DNA of 64,000 bases. Origin: Trileptium ribeirensis. Taxonomy: Eukaryota; Nematoda; Enoplea; Enoplida; Thoracostomopsidae. The DNA is taken from NCBI GenBank assembly GCA_030248225.1, contig JASANE010029994.1:21263-85262 (forward strand). Reading direction: 5' to 3'. Every line of letters starts with the position of its first letter. Within the stretch, counting starts at the first letter, position 1. Positions 1 to 10,897 of the stretch are shown here, piece by piece. The position numbers and the translations under genes were made by a program. Below the pieces are notes generated by a model, which worked only from the letters and a program-made list of their open reading frames with translations, was not told where the DNA came from and did not search any database.

Positions 1-1017
1 TATCAGTTTTCGCTTGCATTGCCAGTATCGGGCTCCATATGTCGTTACTCTGACTACCTACGGATTCGTACCATACAACGTTCGATAGCGCATGGGATCT
101 TCCATTTCATGTCCAAACTTGAGCCAAATCAGTCCATCCAATAAGAAGTTATGGTAAAAAATGTAAAAAAAACCCAAAATCCACATTTTTAAAAAAATTC
201 CGACCCCTGAAATTAGGGCCCCTTGCTGAAGCCCCCTTAAGAGATAGAGCCCTGAAACCTTCTCCATTGGAAAGAGCGGGAAAAATTACCCCCGAGGGGT
301 TAGGGCAGAAGGAAAAAAATCCCTCCATATCCCCCCAAAAATCCGAAAATAAAAGAATGTTGAATCAGCATATCGGAGGTTATACCTCAAAAAGGGTGAC
401 CCTGATCTCGAAGAGATCGGTTTCGGGGGTGAGAGATGATTGGGGGTCCAGAGACTATGGGGGCTATACCTGAAAAGATGGTGGGCCCCTTCCCTGATTC
501 CCCCCCCAACCCAAGGAGGGCCGACGGCCGACAACTTTATAATGTTAGCTATGAACAATGAATAAGTAGCTAAAACGCCGTTATGAGTCGATGTAGTAGG
601 TAATACATATGTAGGTAATGTGCCAATAGAATAAATATCAGAACCCGCTCTTACACATGAGCTGATGCTTTATAAATTATTTCAGGCCAAAATCAAAACA
701 TATTTTGTTGATATCAACAATGTTCGAGAATTGCCCAGGCTTTTACAGAAGTTGGTGCACCTGAAGTCACCATTTAACGCTCCTCGGAGTCAAATGAGAC
801 CAGTGGAAATTGTGACCATCGATGTTAACTGGCTTTGTTGTATAGTGTATATTTGTACGTGCACTTTGCGAGGTCTGACCGAAAATTTATCAGCTCGTAG
901 ATCGTTCAACGGTTTGTGGGTGCCGCTTGCAACCACACAATCGCGGCCGTGGTTGCGCTTGACCGCTGTTAAACGATACACGAGTAAATTCGGGTGTTAA
1001 AGAATTTAGTATATTGC
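1..1017. other. No recognisable gene; C/G-run-rich anonymous DNA
   Basis: The stretch has only short open frames without recognisable domains. It contains several C and G homopolymer runs, and a phrase close to 'ctatacctgaaaa' occurs twice (around 380 and 464). I see no RNA gene or element end before the MITE that begins at 1018. Confidence 0.5.
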
Positions 1018-1438
1018 GGCGTTTGCGCTATAAAGGACCCTCGATGGGAAAGTATTGTCCACCCTGGGTGCCTCTCCCCCATCAATTATGTGGTATCTTG
1101 GACATCGTGGTGTTTCTGATGGTATTTTAAGACAATACACATAGGTTGGTAATAGTATGGTGTAGACTACACCATAAAATTTTTCAAAACGCGCTATGGT
1201 GTCGCCTACACTATGCTGTTATTTCCAAACGTTAGCATGTGTTTATGCATGGTGTCCTTGACACCATCGGTAAAAAAACAACAGGCAGATTTAGAGGCTA
1301 TATTTAACTTGATGGTATATCATACACCACCTGTTCTATCACATAGTACAGTTGTATACCATATATCACTGAATGGTATATTCTAGACTATTGGGGGACA
1401 AAACTTTCACATGGAGGGTCCTTGACAAAGTAAACGCC
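1018..1438. mobile_element. MITE-like non-autonomous DNA transposon with ~45-bp imperfect TIRs
   Basis: The left end (1018-1060) and the reverse complement of the right end (1395-1438) match over about 45 bp with several mismatches. Both contain GGCGTTT at the tip, then AAGGACCCTC, then GAAAGT-TTGTCC. The 421-bp interior has no ORF of note but holds shorter inverted motifs around GGTGT/ACACC. I could not identify a clear target-site duplication, so the superfamily is not assigned. A relative lies at 1869. Confidence 0.7.
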
Positions 1439-1868
1439 ACATAAATAACCAATATAATTGATATTATAACATTCAAATTGTTTCCATAGTATGCAGGAAA
1501 ATCAATTTAATTCTGCACGTCTTGAATTAGTTTGCATTACATGTTTCGACGGCATTTATAGGTTTTCGTGCGACATCGAAGCCGAACACTCGCGCAAGAG
1601 ATACCTTCGCTAGGCACTGAACTATCTTCGAGCGCTCGGATTATTCTGGTAAAGCGAGCGAACAACACTACGTGTACTACCTGCCTGCTCATAGGGAGTT
1701 ATGGGGTTCTGCCATTCCCAGGGATCCGTTTAAAGTGGGGATAGATGGTCTCGGTGCCAACTGTCAATGTAAGCTATGATTCCAAATTCTGAAGTCCTAT
1801 AACAACGAAAAACTGAAGCATTGCAAACCTATCAGAGCTGGTGTATAGCACTCGACTACGCGGTTTTG
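1439..1868. other. No gene seen
   Basis: This is spacer between the MITE and its partial relative. I found no ORF with recognisable content, no tRNA signature and no tandem repeat here. Confidence 0.4.
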
Positions 1869-2147
1869 CAGCGTTTACGTTATATCAGTCCCCTATGTGG
1901 AAGTTTTGTGCCCTCTGACTGTCTCTGCCACCATCCATTTATATGGTGTCTTGGATAACATTGGATATTCTGATGATATGGGGCACTTAAAACTTGAGGG
2001 CGCTTTGTCTTTAATTTCTCTCACAGTAGAGAGTGACTGTATGGGACATTGGCTGGCTATCAGTTTTATGCTGAGGTCACAGAGAGCCCTATATAATGTC
2101 CACATAGTCAGGCGGAACCATGTGAGACAAATTTAGGCGTCTCGCCT
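1869..2147. mobile_element. Partial or divergent relative of the 1018 MITE
   Basis: The first ~45 bases (GCGTTTACG..., then a purine/pyrimidine pattern ending in AAGTTTTGTGCCC) and the next ~60 bases follow the 1018-1438 element base for base with scattered changes. The matching left terminus is present, but no matching right terminus is seen. The sequence ends in a separate hairpin (AGTCAGGCG near 2107 pairing with CGCCTGACT near 2140). It could be a 5'-end fragment or a different subfamily. Confidence 0.5.
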
Positions 2148-2521
2148 GACTGTAATATATAGTTATAACACGACATATAATGTAAGTTTGGCCGTAATGC
2201 GTCTTTCACACAGAAGTGCGTGCACAAGCTGCACGCCGTAGACACCTTGCTCATCGATTACACGCATAATGATGACAACAGCTTTCCATTGCACGCAAAA
2301 TGAAGACAATAGCTTCCATTGCCCGTAAAATACTAATAACGCGCTTGTATTACCACATGTAGAGTGAAATATTGCTGACTATGACTATGCGGCTAGAGCA
2401 ATGATAGAGTCTATATCTATAGCTTGCGTGCAATGGTTGATACTATATCTTCAACAACGTGCAATCACCATCAACCATATCTGCATCTTTGTGCAATTAC
2501 CAATTGTAGCGTCTATATTTA
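2148..2521. other. Non-coding DNA left of the giant LTR element
   Basis: There is no gene. The phrase 'gcacgcaaaatgaagacaat' and close variants recur around 2285-2330. A phrase TATAGCTTGCGTGCAATGG at ~2418 is nearly repeated immediately right of the giant element (33801-33819). The last four bases, TTTA (2518-2521), are the left copy of the target-site duplication. Confidence 0.5.
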
Positions 2522-4189
2522 TGTAATATCGGGACGCAGCTGCATGGCGCAACTTCTTAACACCATGCCCATACGACCCCGGCTATCGTAACCTCAAGGG
2601 CGGACCGTGAATGTTAAATATTTTAACCCTATTCTTGGTCAAACCCAAGAAGCTACGGAGCTTAGCAGGCCGCAGGCGCGCTTCACGGGGTGTGTTCGGA
2701 CCCCGCCCGATTGGCGGCGCACGTGTCTAGTTTCTGGTATGATTTCTGAGGTCCCCCAGGGAGGCTAGCACCTAAACCTGCTCACAGGTCATGGAGCTTA
2801 GCCGTTATTACCTATCTTAGACTCATCAGAAGTTGTTTAGTTCAATTTAGTTGTGTTAAACGCTAGAATAAAAGATGAAAATTGCTCTAGAAAATTGAAA
2901 CTCAAGTAGTTTTGCCTAGTTAAGATCCTGATATGCTCCGTGCTAAAGCATTGTAGCCTATGAGGTCCCCACAGGGTTCCGGCAAGCTCTGTGAGTTTAA
3001 TGTCGGAAGGTCAACGGCGTGGCCTGCTTTTTGTTAATGAATTTAATTCTGTGAACCAGTGATTGGAGTAATGTAACTTTTGTCTAGTTGAAGCAAAGTG
3101 TATCGGAAAGTCCCTAGTGAACTTTTTGAGCTAGCGGGGAATGCGGGTTGAATTCGCTTGTCAACTCCTAAAACTTTTATTCCTCAGTTCTAAATGATCG
3201 AACAAGAATGACAGAAGGCCATTCACGCCAGTGCTTGGGACATTCTCGCCCACAAGCCGTGGAGGACAGTGCCTGCTCGTCCAAGTGGACAAACCAACAG
3301 GTTCAATAGACTATGGGGCACAGGGCGTTGAGAAAAAGCAAAACAGGTTCGGAGTTTGCAGATATCCGCCGGTTCACGGACTAGGGGCGGTTATCCCTGC
3401 TTCAGTTCAATGTTAGCGGCTCTTCAGCTATGGGGCGCGAAAGGCAGGGGCTCTAGAGTGCTTTAAAAATGCTCCTTAGCGCGTGCCACCTTAAACGACG
3501 ATCTTTTGCGCGCGGCGACGGACATTAGGCGGGTTAAGGGAAAGAACGGCGACAGGGCTTGACTGTGCGAGCTCTACTCTGGCAACACCAAAACACGGCC
3601 TGGATGGTGCTCAAGAAAATATCGGCGATATGACTCTCCTGGGGGTGTAGATTAACTTGTCCTAGCGATTCGTTTGCTGTAACGCCTACCCGATGATTCA
3701 ATTCATCGTCTCTGATGGCTTTGCCTACCAAACAGTACGACTGACCGAAAAGGGAAACAAGAGAAGAGGGGGTGGAATAATTCATCAGATTCTGAACGGT
3801 GGGGGGGGCGGTGGTCGTAGCGCGAAAATAGCACGATGCGATCTCTTAGACAATTTCTGGGCCGCCCCCAGGGGCGAGCCTGGTTGTTTAAATTTACTTC
3901 GATTCCGCGGCCTCTTTCATAGAAGGCATTGCGGGGCGCGACACACGGGCAGTATGTGCCCTGCCGGTCGGTTACCCGATCTTATTTCCTACCCTTGGGG
4001 TCGTTCTAAGCAATGGGGCAGAGGTCGGTCGCAGAGCGTCTGCGTCTTTTCTTTTCTCGTTGGTTGCCTTTGTTCTGACTCTCCCTAAACACTCACCATA
4101 TTGTCTTAATGCACTGCAGTATTGCAGTGTCCCGACTGCACTGTTGTGCAGTCGAGTTATCATCGACTTAATAGTCGATGTTTCTATAT

Positions 4190-4266
4190 TGCTATGGCTG
4201 AATGGTTAGGACTGAGGATTCTGCAGCGGGCTTGAATTCCCCGTGCAGGATCGAATCTGCTAAAGA
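4190..4266 (+). other. tRNA-like segment with A-box and B-box motifs inside the 3' LTR
   Basis: TGGCTGAATGG (4195-4205) matches a pol III A box and GGATCGAATCT (4248-4258) is close to a B box. The layout, with an extended arm between them, resembles a tRNA-Ser/Leu. The acceptor ends do not pair and the T-stem lacks a base, so it is a relic or a retained internal pol III promoter rather than a functional tRNA. The matching site in the other LTR (29167-29255) has its middle expanded by a short GCGGGACTGCA repeat. It lies antisense to the element. Confidence 0.45.
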
Positions 4267-5903
4267 GTAAAAAGGAAAAAGGAAACAGAAATGAAAACTA
4301 GAGCGTGGTCATACGTAGTACATAGCCTAACGGGCAACTCAGGATAAATAGTGAAATCAGGTTAAACTCAGCGATCAACTCGCTTCAAAGAAAAATCGGG
4401 GTTTTGTACTCGCTCGACTTGGGGCCGAAATGGCCTGGGCGAGGCAATTTGTTTTCTTTATTGGGATGGGGAATAAATATTTTAAATTTTTGGAGGCGGG
4501 AACACGAGGTGCTTCTCCCGCAAGGGCACTGACTGAATACGGCGATAACGCCTGTCGTCGGCTTGTTCAACTATGCTCAATTTTGGACACTGGCCTCGAG
4601 AGAAGACCACGTCACTATGCTATAGTGAACACCCGTAAACTAGATTGTTTCAGCAGAGTAGTTTTGGGGATGGGGGTGTGGTGTTTTAATTACAAGCTAT
4701 TTGCACGCAGCACCAAATAGGTCTCGTAGAATTTTTGGATGGCTGGGAGCATAGCCCCGCCGGCCGTTTATCAGGTTCTTTCGGAGCGGGGGGTGGTCGT
4801 TGAACATTGCTTCGGTCCGAGCGAATATCGGGTTTGATTAATCTGTCCACTGCGTTTGCAAGATACCGGCGTCCTGACTCTGTAGTTATATATTTTATAA
4901 TTGAACACCAAATCGCTATGAACTAATGGGTCCGCTAGTTGTACCGAGACGAGGTAGGTAAAGCAACGCCTCATGAACAGCAAACACCTTAATGTCCAGC
5001 TAGAATACTTAGAATTTGTTCAATCTTTTGTATTCCCAAATTTTCTTAACTCAGTAGAATAAAGGAAATTTTAGGGGCTTCCTAAAGCCCAACGGAGGCT
5101 AGTATTCCGTTACTAAGCTGCAGTTCTGTCCGAGCTCAAACACGGCATGAGCATCGAACGGTCCACTAAGCTGTAAATTTGTAAACCATGAACGCAAAAG
5201 TAAAACAAGTCCCTACTGGTTCAGCTTCTAAGCTTTGTAAAGTTTTACCGTGGTCTGATCAGCAAAATTCGATGATCCTACCTCAAGAACTGCAAGCTAT
5301 GTAAAGCATGGACGACTAGAACGTCCGTTTTGAGTTGTCCTATCTAAGACCGCAGGGAATCAGAAAGACTTCGACTTCGGTTCCTACCATTCGCCATCAT
5401 CTTTCGCAACGGTCCGCAAAGCCTAAAACGGAATTCGACCTACGGAGGTTTGTCAAAGAGTGCGAAAAAGAAACGTAGCCATTCAGGGGAAGGAAGGTCG
5501 GACCATAATCGATTGATGTCAAGCGACACTACGAGGCATGGGACAGTGCTACTATTGATCAAACGTTCAAAGGAATGGTCTGTCACTGTTACATCTGAGG
5601 AAAATAAACCCCCACATTCCAGGCTATCCGGCTCAACTTCACTTACAAACTTCGGTCTGGGGCGGCGAGAGCCATGCCCCTTCGCGAGAAAAAGGATGTC
5701 TACGCCGTCCTCCGAACTTCGACCGCAATCCAAACGCCAAACCAACCAACGCGAGAGAGAAAGCAAAATAAATTGAAAATAGACGAAAGAACTGTGCGTC
5801 GGAGCAGGTCAGTAAAGTCGTACGAACTCTGCGCTGCCGAAGTCAGACTGATTCGAAGAGTCGACGTGTTGGTCGTAAGCTCGAATTTTTCGCCTATGTT
5901 GTA

Positions 5904-5926
5904 GGATGGCGATTTTGTCGCCATCC
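5904..5926. other. Perfect 9-bp hairpin in the LTR
   Basis: GGATGGCGA, a 5-base loop TTTTG, then TCGCCATCC form a perfect inverted repeat. The same hairpin sits in the other LTR near 30853-30875 with a single change giving a G-U pair. Its role is unknown; it could be an RNA structure in the LTR transcript. Confidence 0.5.
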
Positions 5927-6744
5927 AATCGCTGACGATTTCTTGATGCCCACTTTTTTGGGCTTCTTCTTCGGCGTCCAATCGGGAACACTTCCGGAAA
6001 TTCAAATTCGACAGCTACAGTAAGCCGTCGCTGTCCTTAGGAAGAGTCGGCTTCAATCGAACTTGCCGACATCAAACTTGAACAGTCCGAGTACTCGCAG
6101 GTCAGCCATCTGCGACTTCAGCCCACGTTTTTCCCATGAAACGTGAGCTCTTAAGCCTTAACATCCCGCAATTAGTGCCGGATGTGCGTTGAAATTCGAG
6201 TCCAACGCATTTCTATTTGAACGATTTCCTGTCCCAGATTTATTGGGTCAACATTGTCGACTTCCGGGACACTTGATCTCCAACAAATTTAAAATTTATT
6301 TGCAATTTTTTTCTTTGTTCGGGCCATCAACTCATCGTCCCATGCATCGACCAGCAATCGGATTAAGTCCCAATTGTTTGTTCGCCCCATCTGCTGTATC
6401 GCTTTTGTGGTCCTGACTTGCCACCCGTCCGATTAAGCTAGCAGCAGCATGGAGATGACTCGTCTACTTGAGGACAACACAGAACTCCAAGCGAAATCGC
6501 GTCTTTTCGCGATTTCTAGTTGATGTTTACGGGACGCAGGGGGGAATGGCGACGACGGGGATGCGCCCGTCTGAGGGCTGGGGTGCGGTATCTTCCCAGG
6601 TATCCCTTAACAGGCCGGGGCCCTATTCCGGGGGGAGGGTCCTAAACACACCCCCGTCCTTTCAGAACGTCCATGTCCAGTCCGTCCGTACAACTAACAA
6701 TTTTAACGAGTCTTAGTAAGTGGTTTCCTCGTCCGTCCGTTTTT

Positions 6745-6905
6745 TATGTCCTTATATACGTATGTACATATATATCTATTATACACATATATATATACAT
6801 GTACTACACACAATACATACGAGACACACAGGAAGCCCGAGCGACAGAAAGGTCGCTCGAGTACACACACAACACACACACCACAGCAACAACAACAACA
6901 ACCAT
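6745..6905. repeat. TA/CA/CAA simple-repeat belt in the 3' LTR
   Basis: Alternating TATA/CATA, then CACA, then (CAA)n tracts lie in series, and the counterpart lies at about 31695-31850 in the 5' LTR. The belt creates long overlapping open frames in several registers that have no recognisable domain and should not be read as genes. Confidence 0.7.
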
Positions 6906-8414
6906 GACAGCGACCGACCAACGAAGTCGCTTAGAGAAAGCGGCGAAAGAAAACAACGAAAAAGGACAGCGAGGGCACGGCGAGAGCGAGACGGGAAGCG
7001 GGCGGGCAGTGGGCATAATAAACCCGGGGGATTTTCGAGGGACTGGTGTGAGATTCGGTCCAAGACGAAAAATGGGGTCGATTGATGCCAAACACGAGGG
7101 GGTGGACGTAATATCGGGTCGGGGCCGACTTCTGGGTTCCGACATATATACGTATGGGGAGCTTTAGCGGGCTCTCCCTCGTTAACGGTTGCGCGGAAGA
7201 CGCCCGCCGGGTACCGTTGGACTCGCCGTTGGGAGGCGGTTCGAATGAGGGGTGACGCCCTGGTCCGAAAAAATGCCTGGGCAGGGGTAAATGGGTGCTA
7301 AAATCATAATGATTAGGGAGAGTGACGGCGACGGTAGGGGCACTTTCGTCGGCCATCCCACGTCAGCGGGGCGCAGGGCGGGGACCCGCTGGGTATTTTT
7401 TGAAGATGTCTCGACGTGACGAACACAATGAGGGACTGTTCGCCCGTTTTGGAGTTAAGGGGAAAATCTTGGATTATCTGCACCCACTAGTGGTTGGCAG
7501 CAGAAATTTGGGCACCTTTGAGTGACTACAGGGTGTCAGCGGAGAATCGATCGAAGGCCCGACGCACGTCGTTGGATTTATATAGTCACGATGAACAAAA
7601 CGAGGGGTCGCATGCACCGATTCAGAAATGGGGTGGGACGACGAGGATATAAAAGGGTGGGGGCTTGCATCAGTCGTACGCTAAAACGAGGTGATAGGAA
7701 AAAAGGGGCTGTTTTTTACCTGAAATATGCTCAAGGAGAAGCGTTCATGGTTGTGAGGGAAGGCACAGGGACCTTGTAATCGTACGCAGTCGGCTACGAG
7801 GCACATACACACACATATATAGTATGTTACAAGTATATGGAAAGCAATATTCCTGTTTCTGTCTTGACAATCCAACTTAGCGTGAGTAGCGATTATCTTT
7901 GTACTTTACGATCGAGGTTCTGGCATTGTCCGGGGCGATTTGATTTCTAACAACTGTCCTCACAATGCTCTACCGACGTGCTCCGGTTATTTCCCGGATC
8001 ATGTTACACTAGATGGTTACGGGCCGTCAAATTAACCCGACTTCCGTCGTCCGTTGTAGTTTCGAAAGCTACCGTACGTGTAATTTCAGCTTGTCGCGAC
8101 TTGTTGTTTCCCGTGGCCATTGCTTAGTATACAACTAAAACTATGTAAATTTGATATTTTCAATTTCTATCTCTACAAACTTGTTAATTTGAGCGTGCAG
8201 CCAGGGGCCTCTTATTCCCGGACGGTCCTAACCGTTAAAGCCTTAACGTGTAGTAACGACTGATTGGGTTCTGTGTGATTCCCTTTTTCTATCGGTACGG
8301 TGCTCCAGTCCAGCCTCACAAATCGGTTGAAACAGCCCAATTCTCCCTATTTCGGCCGAATCATAACACTCGTCCCGGTAGTCAGACAGGAACTAGACAA
8401 ATGAAGGCAAAAAG

Positions 8415-8690
8415 ATAATCAAATTATAGCATACAGCATCATACGGCATCAAATGATAAAACGGATTAAATTATAGCATACGGAATCGAATGATAAAAAA
8501 CGGATCAGATTATAGCATACGGCACCATACGGCATCGAATGATAAAAACGGATCAAATTATAGCATACGGCAGCATACGGCATCGAATGATAAAAACGGA
8601 TCAAATTATAGCATACGGCATCATACGGCATGGAATGATAAAACGGATCAAATTATAGCATACGGCATCAAATGATAAAAAATACAAGGT
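8415..8690. repeat. Minisatellite (~38-49-bp unit, about six copies) in the 3' LTR
   Basis: Units contain AAATTATAGCATACGGCA followed by CATACGGCATCGAATGAT and AAAACGGATC. Units vary by loss of one CATACGGCA sub-block. The equivalent array in the 5' LTR is at 33352-33632. A degenerate stray unit occurs outside the LTR near 9483-9520. Confidence 0.85.
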
Positions 8691-8848
8691 AAAACGGTGG
8701 CATAGTTACGCAAAACAATGTTGCCACTGGCCCACGGCACCAGACATCGTCCTCCCTATCCCCCATATGAGTTCCTTGGTGTTACTGAATAATTTTGACA
8801 CCGAAATTATGGAGAATACGCGTAATGGGCCGGAACGGTCCTGTTACA

Positions 8849-9573
8849 TCTCTTATATTTTTAAATGGAAATTTTCAGACTTAATTATAGGGGTCTGGAA
8901 TGAGTTGCTCCTACTGGTGCCACATTGATCAATAAAACTCTCGCCTACATCGGGATCCCCATCGGCTAGGGTCCCTTCAAAAAAGTCTGCAGTGTGACGA
9001 ATGCTCTTTGACCCAATAATAAGTTAAACTATATATATACATACAGATAGTATAATACAATATGGTACATGAAAAATTGTCTCATTTTTGCTTAATTTAT
9101 TCAATTATCAGAATATCTTATTGGAGGTGTTCGCCGCACCTTTATGCTCATTGAATTGGGGTTAATCGCCCTTCTTTTGAAGATTAAAAGTCAAGGAGTT
9201 CTTAATGTCTTAAGTCAAAGCTAACATGGATCCTTTAAATGGTGACACTAGGTTCCTAACAAGGAAAAGTCCTCCTGTTATATTTTTAATGGGATGAAAC
9301 TGACTTTTTACATATATTTGGACGAGAAGGCAAATTTTTGGAGGAGTTACTCGGTTTGAGCTTCGAATTGTTTCTTCTGATTAAACCCTGGTGCCATGGC
9401 AAATCGTACAATGGTAGGTATCGGTTAGGTATACGCAAACGAAGAGTTATGAATATGAACAGATACAGCAACAATAATGACTAAATACGGCATCATGATA
9501 TGATAACGGATTATGATACAACTGATAATATTTGATTGTCACCTCAAATGGTTACCCTTCTGACTAGCCTATT
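8849..9573 (-). other. 3' untranslated part of the giant element
   Basis: There is no coding content between the last accessory ORF and the 3' LTR. The segment touching the LTR reads AAAAATATAAGAGA on the minus strand and is the candidate polypurine tract. A degenerate copy of the LTR minisatellite unit lies at ~9483-9520. Confidence 0.5.
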
Positions 9574-10008
9574 TTAGGCGAGTTGTTGATCAATCCATTT
9601 GCGGAAAAACTCAACATATGGCTCAGTTTCGTGAGGTTCCGAGGGTGGCGTGTTGCTTGGGCCCGTTTCCCAAGCACCATTCTCCCTCAGCTCCATGGGA
9701 TATTCGGGCATAATTACTTTCTGTGCCCGATCGGGAAATTTAAGCTTAGTATCCCTATGTGCGTTGACAAAATCTTCAGCCCAAGTGTTCATATCATCTT
9801 GTCCAACGTCCCATTGTGGTGGGGGTGGGGCAATAATCGCCCTTGCTCCATTGGGTAGCAGATAGTCAAAGGAGCTAATATGTCGACGCACGCGTCGCAT
9901 AAATTTACTTGGCGTATCTATGAGACGACCTTCGGCGGTTTGGATCGCAAGGCGGCTATGTATCCGCCGAGAATCATGATGGTTTTGGTCTGGGGTGTCG
10001 CGATACAC
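9574..10008 (-). CDS. Accessory ORF fragment, unknown protein (144 aa)
   Basis: This is the last open frame before the 3' LTR. It follows the NADAR-containing frame directly and may be the C-terminal part of the same protein after a frameshift. It is rich in P, E and R and shows no recognisable motif. A basic stretch with MRRVRRH lies near residue 37, and the protein ends in an acidic, proline-rich tail. The start codon is not secure. Confidence 0.4.
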   Translation of the reverse strand: MYRDTPDQNHHDSRRIHSRLAIQTAEGRLIDTPSKFMRRVRRHISSFDYLLPNGARAIIAPPPPQWDVGQDDMNTWAEDFVNAHRDTKLKFPDRAQKVIMPEYPMELRENGAWETGPSNTPPSEPHETEPYVEFFRKWIDQQLA

Positions 10009-10051
10009 GTCGCCAGTCGGATCAAAAACTGCATAGTGGCTCCGGGCTACG

Positions 10052-10897
10052 CTACGACAAACCGTCCTTTTGAGGAGGCCCTTTCACCAGGTGCGCGGCC
10101 GCAGTATGGCCCAGTATAGGTACCGTCGGCCAATTGGCGACTCCATGGCGAATAAAGGTCCGCATTTCTTCTAAAAGGCGACCCATGACATTGTGACATG
10201 GCCGTGGCCGTCGACCCAAGGCGATATCCTCTGGTCCTAGACCAATTCCCCAAAACGAGTCGGTGCGGTTTACCTCGAGTAACTGAGCATGGCCGGTGGC
10301 GAGTAGGGCATTTTGGAACTCCGGGAGTTTGAACCTTTCAAGGAGCACCGTTCACATGAGATGCGGGAGGACAGCGCGAAGACGCTCCGTTGTTTCCGGG
10401 TTGAGGAATTTTTGTTTGTTCCTCCGGGAGATGGCTTTGATATCTCGAGCTCCTATCTTCAGGTCAAATATATCTTGTCTCGCTTGCTACTCGTCGAATA
10501 AATAGGTGACGAGGAGCTGGTATCCTTGCTCCGTTGAAGCGTATTCGATTGGATATTGTTTGATTGTTTGGCCCAACGGAGCCATGTTTGATAATTCTGG
10601 CCATCGTGTACCTTTCGAAAGGAATGTTTCGATGGGAGCGGCGTAGTTGATGGTATAATGAGGCACACGCGGTTGCGGGATTTGTTCCATTTTGTTGATT
10701 TGTGGATCGATAATTCCTGCAATAATATTCGTCGCCATTAGTGGCGGTTCTTGAACGGGCTTCAGGGTGGGAGCTCGAGTTTTCGGGAAGATGTCTGGAG
10801 TGACGTAAGAATCACAACCGTCTCTGGCGAGGCGGCTGTCTAGGAGGTCGGACCACCTCCAATCCAAGGTCTTCGGGTCGTAGTTGTCGTTGTCCAT
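10052..10897 (-). pseudogene. NADAR-domain accessory protein of the giant Gypsy element, two in-frame stops
   Basis: One reading frame runs from 10897 to 10052, interrupted by TAG at 10487-10489 and TGA at 10352-10354. The middle and end match the NADAR (YbiA-like) fold in order: a WPELSNMAP block (about residues 97-105), STEQGYQLL (about 122-130), a GARDIKAISRRN helix, ALLATGHAQLLEV, FWGIGLG, and NVMGRLLEEMR at the end. NADAR enzymes act on ADP-ribose-linked or ribosylamine-type substrates, and some remove ADP-ribose from guanine in DNA. The domain lies downstream of integrase, in the usual place for accessory genes in LTR elements. The ~95 residues before it are unrecognised. The two stops fit general decay of the element. 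I am confident of the family but not of the substrate. Confidence 0.82.

Larger units (their letters stand above)
2522..8848 (-). repeat. 3' LTR of the giant element (6327 bp)
   Basis: This is the partner of 27344-33797, with scattered substitutions and small indels. It lacks a ~157-bp segment present in the other LTR. In element orientation it begins TGTAACAGGACCG and ends TATTACA. A purine-rich tract directly precedes it in element orientation (plus strand 8849-8862, read as AAAAATATAAGAGA on the minus strand) and is a plausible polypurine tract. The LTR contains a tRNA-like segment near 4190, a perfect hairpin at 5904-5926, a TA/CA/CAA-rich simple-repeat belt at 6745-6905 and a minisatellite at 8415-8690. 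Open frames within it are not supported as genes. Confidence 0.88.

Noticed and set aside
1960..1990. CTGATGA at 1970 as a second hammerhead core; likewise near 24090
   Set aside because: Neither is followed by a paired stem II and GAAA, and no stem III or cleavage triplet can be formed.
5450..5776. 108-codon open frame found at the same place in both LTRs (also 30400-30726), and an equally long frame on the other strand
   Set aside because: Most base differences between the two copies change the amino acid, so there is no sign of selection on the protein. No domain is seen and both strands are open, as expected by chance from shared LTR sequence.
6673..7356. Several overlapping open frames in the simple-repeat belt of the LTR
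   Set aside because: They arise from TA/CA/CAA repeats and purine-rich DNA that lack stops in several frames. The encoded products are low complexity.
8490..8675. Repetitive peptide encoded by the LTR minisatellite
   Set aside because: The repeating peptide follows from the DNA unit lacking stops; the unit length varies by numbers that are not always multiples of three, which argues against a selected protein.
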